Assembly (NCBI GenBank): GCA_026986455.1
Contig: JALSON010000153.1
Location: 1 to 12,297 of the forward strand
Source of the DNA: Thermococcaceae archaeon
GTDB taxonomy: Archaea; Methanobacteriota_B; Thermococci; Thermococcales; Thermococcaceae
Length of the DNA stretch: 12,297 nucleotides
Direction: 5' to 3'
Shown here: positions 1 through 5,302 of the stretch, in pieces
How the letters are laid out: each line of letters begins with the position of its first letter
Position numbering within the stretch: position 1 is the stretch's first letter
The notes under the pieces: model-generated
What the model saw: the letters and a program-made list of their open reading frames with translations, nothing else
Told to the model about the DNA's origin: nothing
The model's database searches: none
Position numbers and translations under genes: made by a program

Positions 1-18
1 GACTAGGAGGTTAAAAAC

Positions 19-224
19 CTACTCGACGAGCTTGAGGAATATTTCCTCTAAGCTCGGCTCTTTCACCTGCATCGTAAGGACTTTCGCGGCCTGGGAAGCA
101 ACGAAATCATGGAGCTCCTCGCGGATGTCCTCCGGCGAGACGACACGATACTGTTCTCTCCGAGCGGAGTAACTGCCCCCACTTCCTCAGTTAGATCCTC
201 TAACAACTCCACTACCAGCTCATT
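19..224 (-). pseudogene. Remnant of an ABC transporter ATPase, C-terminal end
   Basis: Read on the minus strand, the last part of this segment encodes a tail ending VKEPSLEEIFLKLVE followed by TAG. This is the typical C-terminal end of ABC-2 type exporter ATPases (a conserved PSLEEIF/TLDEVF motif); the intact ATPase at 1224-2153 carries TPTLDEVF at the same place. The upstream part (starting NELVVELLEDLTEEVG) is in another frame, and the switch falls near a run of five G around base 170. The frame opens right after a TAG at 225-227. No Walker A, signature or Walker B motif is present in the window. I infer a decayed or truncated ABC ATPase gene. The match rests on the tail motif only. Confidence 0.55.
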
Positions 225-286
225 CTAATTCACCTTCATCATGTAAATCTACTGATTACGCCGTATTCTCCGCTTCGTCATCAAAC

Positions 287-448
287 CTAACTACCCCATT
301 TACACATTTGATAATGTAGCGTACGAAGAGGAACGTCCAGCTCTTCCACCATCCGCTTTATCCGTTGGCAGTCCGAATTATGAGTAAAGACGAAGTAACA
401 GCTCCTTATTCTGCAAAAAGTAAAAACTTTGCAGGCTACTTCAACTAG
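287..448 (-). pseudogene. Possible gene fragment, unassigned (54 codons, no clear start)
   Basis: An open minus-strand stretch between stops at 449-451 and 287-289 reads with natural-looking composition in its second half (SDCQRIKRMVEELDVPLRTL). After a frame change it seems to continue as GVVRFDDEAENTA before another stop. No start codon with a ribosome binding site was found. I do not recognise the family. It sits between the ABC ATPase remnant and the intact ABC permease gene, in a stretch that otherwise holds nothing I can identify, so decayed coding sequence is the simplest reading. Confidence 0.3.
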
Positions 449-477
449 CTAACGCTGACCTGATATCAGGAACAGAG

Positions 478-496
478 GATGAATTAAAAATTAAAC
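478..496 (-). terminator. Weak T-rich terminator after the operon
   Basis: Directly after the permease stop codon the minus strand reads TTTAATTTTTAATTC. Archaeal termination needs only T-rich tracts, so this may end the peptide/maturase/transporter operon. The tract is short and interrupted. Confidence 0.35.
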
Positions 497-1240
497 CTAA
501 TTCTCCCTCCACTTGATGCCACTAAGCCCTACTACTAAATATACAGGACCCAAAAGTAACAAGAAGGCTAGCGAAGAGCCATTTAGTGTACTTTTGAGAT
601 ACAAATCCTTAAGTAGTATAGAAACCTCTGTTGTCGGCAGAAGATATGTTAAAGGTCTTACCACTTGTGGAATTTTATCTATTGAATAGTAAGCTGGCGT
701 CGCAAAGGCGATTACAAAAGACAGCAAGTTAGTTATTGCATTAGCGTTCATTGCACTCTTCGCCCTAGTTCCAATTATTGCACCAATACCAATTAGCGAA
801 ACGCTCCCAAGCAGGATTATCGGTATTACAATTAGAAAGTTGCGCAAATTGAATGGAATCTTCCACAGCAAGCTACTTAGTGGAATGATAAGGAAGATGT
901 TGAGCAAGATTGAGAGCAAGTACGTTGTGACGATTCCCAAAACGTATGCAACAGGATGAACTGGAGATGTTCTGTACCAAGAGATAATTCCCATGGCCCT
1001 ATGTTGGGCAATCATCTGCCCAACGCCATTGATTAAGGTTAGAGATGCCGAGAGGACGAGCATGCCTGTGAGGTAGTTAATCTTGGTTTCAATGCTCCAA
1101 GTGGGAGATGAGAGGGAAACTATATACGTTAAGCCGAGTGGAATTATAATAGCCACAACCAAGAACGCAACAAAGCTCTCCCTAAGGGAAAGGAGGGTAA
1201 CCTTCCCTATAACCGCAATGTCACTAATTAGTTTCCTCAT
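497..1240 (-). CDS. ABC-2 type transporter permease subunit
   Basis: Integral membrane subunit of an ABC-2 type exporter, about 247 residues. I see roughly six hydrophobic segments: near residues 22-44, 58-78, 99-127, 134-160, 170-190 and 222-242. A short RTSPVHPVAYVLG stretch lies where ABC-2 permeases place the cytosolic coupling region, and RPLTYLLPTTE precedes the last helices, as in the family. A longer frame begins at 1267, but I chose the ATG at 1240 because GGAGGTG stands seven bases before it. With that start it overlaps the ATPase gene by 17 bases, so the two are translationally linked. It is the last gene of the operon that begins with the small cysteine peptide. Export of the matured peptide, or removal of it for self-protection, is inferred from this position; the family alone does not give the substrate. 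Confidence 0.85.
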   Translation of the reverse strand: MRKLISDIAVIGKVTLLSLRESFVAFLVVAIIIPLGLTYIVSLSSPTWSIETKINYLTGMLVLSASLTLINGVGQMIAQHRAMGIISWYRTSPVHPVAYVLGIVTTYLLSILLNIFLIIPLSSLLWKIPFNLRNFLIVIPIILLGSVSLIGIGAIIGTRAKSAMNANAITNLLSFVIAFATPAYYSIDKIPQVVRPLTYLLPTTEVSILLKDLYLKSTLNGSSLAFLLLLGPVYLVVGLSGIKWREN

Positions 1241-2153
1241 TCTTAACCACCTCCATGAACACTTCATCGAGCGTTGGAGTGGTTATGGTTATATCCTTGG
1301 TAATCTTCAAAAGCTCGGGAATGAACACTACACCATCCTCTTCAGACAACAACACGCTCACGCGCTCTCCAGCCACTTCAACCTTTCCAAATACTCCAGT
1401 TTTATTCAGAAGGCCAAACACATGCTCCTTAACTCCCGCCGGAACAGAAACCTTCAACGTGTAATTCAAAACTAACCTTTTAATATCCGAAATTGTGCCA
1501 TCCAAGATAACCTTTCCCTTATGTATAAAGACGATTCTATTTGAAAGGTAATCGAGCTCTTCCAAGTAGTGGGTTGTGATTAGCATCGTAACTTCTGGAT
1601 TCCCCTCCTTGATTTCCTTAATCGTGTTCCACAACTTAATCCTCGAATCAGGATCTAAACCTGTTGTTGGCTCGTCTAGGAAAATTATTCTTGGATTGTT
1701 TACTAAGGCTATTGAGACGAAGACTTTCCTCTTTAATCCTCCCGACAGCTGACCAACTAGCCTGTTCTTGTAATTCTCCAGACCGAGCATTTCGAGAACT
1801 CTCTGCGTATTCTCACGAGCTTTATCCTTGGGAAGGCCCTTCAGCCTTGCAAAGTAGTAAACATGCTCCCAGACAGTTAGATAATAGAGAAGAGAGCCCT
1901 CCTGAGGACAAACTCCAATGTAGGGCTTTATGGGAGAGGGATCCTTTACCACATCAAAGTCCATGACGTATATCTTTCCACTCGTTGGTATGAGTTCTCC
2001 AGTCAGCTGTTTTATGAGTGTCGTTTTCCCAGCACCATTTGGGCCAACTATTCCAACGATTTCTCCCTCGCGAATTTTTAAATTAATATTATCATTAGCA
2101 ATAATCTCCCCATACTCTTTTGTCAAGTTTTCAATTCTGATGATATCTACCAT
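1224..2153 (-). CDS. ABC transporter ATP-binding protein
   Basis: Cytosolic ATPase of an ABC-2 exporter, 309 residues. Visible motifs: Walker A GPNGAGKTT at residues 37-45, Q-loop CPQEG near 82-86, signature LSGGLKRKV at 136-144, Walker B with catalytic Glu in RIIFLDEP at 155-162, and switch His195 in TTHYLEE. The C-terminal 90 residues form the usual DrrA-type extension, ending TPTLDEVFMEVV. All catalytic residues are present, so it should be active. Its ATG (2151-2153) lies inside the end of the preceding gene, whose TAG ends at 2147; GGTGAGG upstream serves as ribosome binding site. The gene is followed, with a 17-base overlap, by the permease. Together they make a homodimeric half-transporter set. 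The peptide at 4590-4694 is the likely cargo, but this is inference from the operon. Confidence 0.93.
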   Translation of the reverse strand: MVDIIRIENLTKEYGEIIANDNINLKIREGEIVGIVGPNGAGKTTLIKQLTGELIPTSGKIYVMDFDVVKDPSPIKPYIGVCPQEGSLLYYLTVWEHVYYFARLKGLPKDKARENTQRVLEMLGLENYKNRLVGQLSGGLKRKVFVSIALVNNPRIIFLDEPTTGLDPDSRIKLWNTIKEIKEGNPEVTMLITTHYLEELDYLSNRIVFIHKGKVILDGTISDIKRLVLNYTLKVSVPAGVKEHVFGLLNKTGVFGKVEVAGERVSVLLSEEDGVVFIPELLKITKDITITTPTLDEVFMEVVKNEETN

Positions 2154-3172
2154 GTTATCCTCACCCCTATACTTTTTAGAAATGTATATGTTATACCCAA
2201 ACTAGTGTGAGTATTATCCATGGGTAAGAGAAGTTTTTTTGTATTTTCAATGCATAAAATGTCAAATAACAGGTTTTTACCATCTCCAGCTAAAACTACA
2301 GGAATTTCTTGAGTTACACCCGTAAAATATCTAGTAAGGATATTTTCCACTACTATATTAACAAGCTCACTCAGGGAATCTTTGATATACTGAATTGTTT
2401 TAAGTGCCTCTCTTCTTTTTATAACTGGATATCCTAAAAATTTTGAAACTTTTAATAATTGTTGTTCACTCCCAGAGGAGGCAAATATATCTGCCGTAAA
2501 AAGTGGAACATATGCGTAAGGTTTGAAACTTGCATCCTCTAGGTTAATTTCGTTTGTGATTAACAGAATTGGAGTGTGCTTCATACCAATTGCCAAAAGC
2601 TTGTTAGTGTATATCCTATTTTCATATCTTTCGATTTTTATGTTTCCATTTACTATGGGAATAATACTAAACGAGAAAGATCCCATATCTAAATAGAGGA
2701 AACTGGATAACCCAAAGATATCTCTTGCTATTTCAACTGCACCTCTCCAATAAGAATCAAAAAAGAAGAACATTTCCTTGTAGTTTACAGAACAAAGATT
2801 TATTACTGTTTTAGCATCATAAAACTCGCCGTCTCTCCCTATCAACAGAAAGCTAATATCAGTTTTTGTATGACGACCAAAATATTTTTTAAAACTCGTT
2901 ATTATTTCTTCTAGAACTTTGTGGGGATGTTTATATTGAAATGAGAACGCAGCTGGGAAAGACAGAAGTACGTATCTCAACTTGGATAAGACATTTTCTG
3001 AAACATTTTGAATTTTATGTTTCAGTTCTATAACGGCCTCATTAAATGTCTGGACTTGGAACTGTCCGTTTGTTAAAATCCTGCCAATTTGATTATCTAA
3101 ATCTACATCGACTAAGGTATACTTTATATTCCCTCCCAAATCTAATGAGAGTATGCTCTCTCCCTCACTCAT
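2147..3172 (-). CDS. Actin/Hsp70/sugar-kinase-fold (ASKHA) protein, MfnF/hydantoinase-like, in a RiPP operon
   Basis: A 341-residue soluble protein with the landmarks of the ASKHA ATPase superfamily. A phosphate-1 loop ILSLDLGGNIKYTLVDVD lies at residues 7-24, a phosphate-2-like loop FLYLDMGSFSFSIIPIVNG at 158-176, and an adenosine-motif-like VVLAGDGKNLL at 292-302. The middle (SYWRGAVEIARD...LDMGS....IIPIVNG, then GMKHTPI) follows the pattern I know from the archaeal MfnF / H4MPT-linked C1 protein group, where the loop reads DMGSTTTDIIPI. Here TTTD is replaced by FSFS, so the usual acidic and threonine residues of that loop are gone and catalysis may be altered or lost. It starts with an ATGA overlap (4 bases) with the maturase gene, with GGAGGAG upstream, and overlaps the ATPase gene by 7 bases. 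A role in peptide maturation or as an accessory to the radical SAM enzyme is inferred from context only. The fold assignment is fairly firm; the function is unknown. Confidence 0.7.
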   Translation of the reverse strand: MSEGESILSLDLGGNIKYTLVDVDLDNQIGRILTNGQFQVQTFNEAVIELKHKIQNVSENVLSKLRYVLLSFPAAFSFQYKHPHKVLEEIITSFKKYFGRHTKTDISFLLIGRDGEFYDAKTVINLCSVNYKEMFFFFDSYWRGAVEIARDIFGLSSFLYLDMGSFSFSIIPIVNGNIKIERYENRIYTNKLLAIGMKHTPILLITNEINLEDASFKPYAYVPLFTADIFASSGSEQQLLKVSKFLGYPVIKRREALKTIQYIKDSLSELVNIVVENILTRYFTGVTQEIPVVLAGDGKNLLFDILCIENTKKLLLPMDNTHTSLGITYTFLKSIGVRITW

Positions 3173-4539
3173 ATTAACTCCTCCCTATGCTCTTTATAGT
3201 ATCCTTTAAGGGTGAGGGATAGGGACTTTTCAATATCTGGACACAAAGGTGAGTCAAGCGGATTCCCAGCTAGGATAGTATGGTGGCAACATCCCCCTCC
3301 ACATAATAACGCATATTTGCATTCTTTACATTTAGGTATGTCAAAAACGGTTCGTCTCCATAACTTTTCTAGTTTTCTATTTATATTAAATGTTGGATAA
3401 TACTCCCCAATGGCACAATTGTTCATCCCAATTGCATCAAAATAAGCATAAATTTTTCCATATGGATCAAACCCATAGGTAGTTGTATTTGCTCCACAGT
3501 AAGTTACTTTTGGTGTAAGAGGTTCTCCAGTACTCAGAGCAGATATTATTCTTTCGACAATATCCCAATATCCTAAGTTAAAAACATTCATTGTATCAAA
3601 TTTTTTATACAGTTTCAGTATTTCCCTTAGTGCCTCATCTTCTTCTAAAGTTTCCTTAAATGGGGTTCCAAATGGAAAAGTTAATCCCAAAAATGCCTTA
3701 AATTTATTATTCTTGCCCCATCCTTTTTCAATAATATATTTCGCCAAATCTGGTAAATTATTTAGGTTGAGTTTATTTACATTTACTCTTAAATGAACTT
3801 CAATACCATTTTTTAGAGCAGCGTCGATTCCTTTTACAATTTTTTCAAATGTCCCTTCCCTACTTCTTAGTGGTCTAAGATAGTTATGGATTTCTTTTGT
3901 GCCGTCTATAGTTACTTGAATAAGTTGTACGTTATATTCCTTCAATAATGGGACATACTCTAATAAATAGTATCCATTTGTTATTATTTCATATGGGATT
4001 AGATTCCTCTCTTTTATCTCATCAAATATTGTTTTAATAGTTCCATAAAGTGATGGAAGCAATGGCCCCCCTCCAAATAGTGTGACACGATGTGTGATAT
4101 CTTGTTTTGATTTTAGATCAATAATCTTGTCTATAGCCTCAAACAACTTTTGAATCTTATGTTTGTTCCATAGATTCCTGCCATTTTCTTTCGTTTTATG
4201 TCTAATCATAGATTGAAAACAATACTTGCATGCATAATTGCAGTCTAAAGTCACACCTATTACAAAGGTCATAGGTTCTCTCTCAAAATATTCCTCATGA
4301 TTAAGTAACAGTTTCTCAATTAATCTTGTCTCTTCCTCTGAGTTGTCAAAGATATATCCACGCTCTTTTAGATAATAGTACAAATCACCATAATATTCAT
4401 GTCTGGATCTAATCTGTTCGAGAATTTTTATGGGTTCTTCATCAGCAATGTCAATTGCACCAGTTAGAGGATTTAGCAGGAAATATATCCCATATTTATC
4501 ATCTACTCTAACCCATATTGTATACCTGCTTACTATCAT
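3169..4539 (-). CDS. Radical SAM/SPASM peptide maturase
   Basis: A 456-residue radical S-adenosylmethionine enzyme predicted to modify the small cysteine peptide encoded just upstream. I start it at the ATG at 4539, which has GGAGGA seven bases before it; a GTG at 4554 lacks such a site. Residues 1-85 form an N-terminal domain (LLNPLTGAIDI, then a helical region) like that of other peptide maturases, where it may bind the leader peptide. The radical SAM core begins at LDCNYACKYCF, with C100, C104 and C107 as 4Fe-4S ligands, followed by TLFGGGP and ITNGYYL. The C-terminal SPASM domain has C348, then C404-x2-C407-x5-C413-x3-C417-x15-C433, an exact match to the second half of the family pattern. 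The Cys expected in the GX4C part is Tyr366; C375 may stand in. The gene is AT-rich, unlike the right half of the window. The maturase call is strong; the reaction (thioether, carbon-carbon link or other) cannot be read from sequence. Confidence 0.88.
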   Translation of the reverse strand: MIVSRYTIWVRVDDKYGIYFLLNPLTGAIDIADEEPIKILEQIRSRHEYYGDLYYYLKERGYIFDNSEEETRLIEKLLLNHEEYFEREPMTFVIGVTLDCNYACKYCFQSMIRHKTKENGRNLWNKHKIQKLFEAIDKIIDLKSKQDITHRVTLFGGGPLLPSLYGTIKTIFDEIKERNLIPYEIITNGYYLLEYVPLLKEYNVQLIQVTIDGTKEIHNYLRPLRSREGTFEKIVKGIDAALKNGIEVHLRVNVNKLNLNNLPDLAKYIIEKGWGKNNKFKAFLGLTFPFGTPFKETLEEDEALREILKLYKKFDTMNVFNLGYWDIVERIISALSTGEPLTPKVTYCGANTTTYGFDPYGKIYAYFDAIGMNNCAIGEYYPTFNINRKLEKLWRRTVFDIPKCKECKYALLCGGGCCHHTILAGNPLDSPLCPDIEKSLSLTLKGYYKEHREELI

Positions 4540-4561
4540 CTTGTCTTCCTCCACTAGCAGT

Positions 4562-4589
4562 TAATGAAAAGATAAAAACAAAGAGAAAA
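4562..4589 (-). terminator. T-rich tract between peptide gene and maturase gene, possible partial terminator
   Basis: Just after the peptide stop codon the minus strand runs TTTTCTCTTTGTTTTTATC and on into TTTTC, before the maturase ribosome binding site. Archaeal RNA polymerase terminates at such tracts. Partial termination here would give many peptide transcripts and fewer of the enzyme and transporter genes. No second promoter is evident in the 50-base gap, so full termination would silence the rest of the operon. Confidence 0.45.
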
Positions 4590-4694
4590 CTAAGTTGTTA
4601 CAACAATACCACACGACTTTGGAGAGCAGATATATCCGCAAAGGGGTCGTACTATTGGCTTTGTTCCTGTTGTTGGAGTTAGGGGCTTTATCAC
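4590..4694 (-). CDS. Three-cysteine precursor peptide (candidate RiPP precursor, 34 aa)
   Basis: A 34-residue ORF reads from GTG at 4694 to TAG at 4590. The first 18 residues are rich in Thr and Pro with three basic residues (K3, K12, R16) and no acidic ones. The C-terminal part contains CGYICSPKSCG with C19, C23 and C28 (spacing C-x3-C-x4-C), and the peptide ends IVVTT. GGGGAGAGG lies a few bases upstream and is a plausible ribosome binding site; no ATG or other GTG/TTG is available in frame before the upstream stop. A TATA box about 55 bases upstream gives a 5' leader of roughly 35 bases. It is the first gene of the operon and is followed 50 bases later by a radical SAM/SPASM enzyme, the classic arrangement for precursor and maturase. 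The Thr/Pro-rich part is probably leader and the Cys part core. There is no double-glycine cleavage site and no peptidase gene nearby, so how a leader would be removed is unclear. I do not recognise the peptide family. Confidence 0.7.
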   Translation of the reverse strand: MIKPLTPTTGTKPIVRPLCGYICSPKSCGIVVTT

Positions 4695-4747
4695 TGTTCC
4701 TCTCCCCGCTTGTCTTTTTATTTCGTTATTATGTTGAATATTCTTAA

Positions 4748-4761
4748 TTTATATATTTTTT
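4748..4761 (-). promoter_or_regulatory. TATA box of the peptide/maturase operon
   Basis: On the minus strand the sequence AAAAAATATATAAA is preceded by TTTC, a good archaeal BRE/TATA pair. Transcription should begin about 25 bases downstream, near 4729, leaving a leader of about 35 bases before the GTG at 4694. It is the only strong TATA element upstream of the five-gene operon. Confidence 0.6.
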
Positions 4762-4841
4762 GAAATCTTATAGTTTTAAACAAAAAGTTATAACTAAACT
4801 TTTTAGAGAACTTGGGCATAGCCGCTGAATATACAATATTT

Positions 4842-4871
4842 CGAATTAACTTAATCCGAATTAATCTAATC
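4842..4871. repeat. Two tandem 15-base repeats
   Basis: CGAATTAACTTAATC at 4842-4856 is followed directly by CGAATTAATCTAATC at 4857-4871, with 13 of 15 bases identical. The pair lies between the operon TATA box and the end of the broken membrane-protein gene. It may be a regulator binding site about 90 bases upstream of the promoter, or only simple-sequence debris. Confidence 0.5.
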
Positions 4872-4875
4872 CACA

Positions 4876-5250
4876 TTAGTAGTCTAGAACAAACGCAAGG
4901 AGTGGCGAAAGCCTGAGGGACGAAACTGAGGTTAGAAGGAAGATGAGAGGCAACGCGACGGATAGTATCACGTTGAAACCAACACTTCCGAAGAAAAGGC
5001 CGGCTGAAACGCCTGAAAGAATTATCAGAACCGCGCTGGCGAAATTACAAGTGAGGGCAAAGGGAAGCAGGGGAATGAACGGGGCTACTGAGTGCTCAAA
5101 CCCCGATATCGGATTCTTAAACCCGAGGATGTCATCGCGGGAATTGTTGAAGGGTAACTAAGTCTGTAAAGGGCAGAAATCACAAAAAGTAGAAGCGTGA
5201 GCTTGATGAGTCCCCTGAAATGAACCTCAACAAGCCAGAGCAATTTGCAT
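4876..5250 (-). pseudogene. Broken integral membrane protein gene (C-terminal part)
   Basis: The minus strand codes for clearly hydrophobic, protein-like sequence split over at least two frames. One frame, from about 5212 to 5130, gives LIKLTLLLFVISALYRLSYP. A second, open from 5157 to the TAA at 4876, gives DILGFKNPISGFEHSVAPF, then several membrane segments (for example SGVSAGLFFGSVGFNVILSV) ending LLAFVLDY. A short third piece near 5215-5250 (GLLRFISG) may precede them. There is no start codon with a ribosome binding site, and the frames do not join. I infer a decayed permease-like gene. The family is uncertain; archaeal DUF401-type membrane proteins are one untested idea. It marks the right border of the AT-rich operon. 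Confidence 0.6.
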
Positions 5251-5267
5251 CCTCAGAATTAAAACGT

Positions 5268-5302
5268 AAAGGAGTTTAAAAAGATTACTCAAAAATATAA
5301 AA
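5268..5302 (-). terminator. Oligo-T terminator after alaS
   Basis: Downstream of the alaS stop codon the minus strand reads GATTTTATATTTTTGAG and then ATCTTTTTAAAC. Two T runs within 35 bases fit archaeal intrinsic termination. Confidence 0.5.

Noticed and set aside
287..448. Thioredoxin/glutaredoxin-like or PIN-domain fragment
   Set aside because: Only a vague resemblance (THNSDCQRIKRMVEELDVP). There is no CxxC motif or PIN acidic set, so the fragment is listed as unassigned.
1083..1475. Plus-strand ORF of 130 codons across the ABC permease and ATPase genes
   Set aside because: Both minus-strand genes are well supported by motifs and ribosome sites. The plus frame looks like a random translation.
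4943..5161. Plus-strand ORF of 72 codons in the region between the peptide operon and alaS
   Set aside because: It starts without a ribosome site and has low-quality composition. The opposite strand encodes typical membrane-protein sequence over the same bases, so this is a shadow of the broken gene.
5195..5230. TTGATGAG ... CTGA boxes resembling a second C/D sRNA
   Set aside because: The C box lacks the purine at its first position, the spacer is only a few bases, and no proper C'/D pair or end stem follows.
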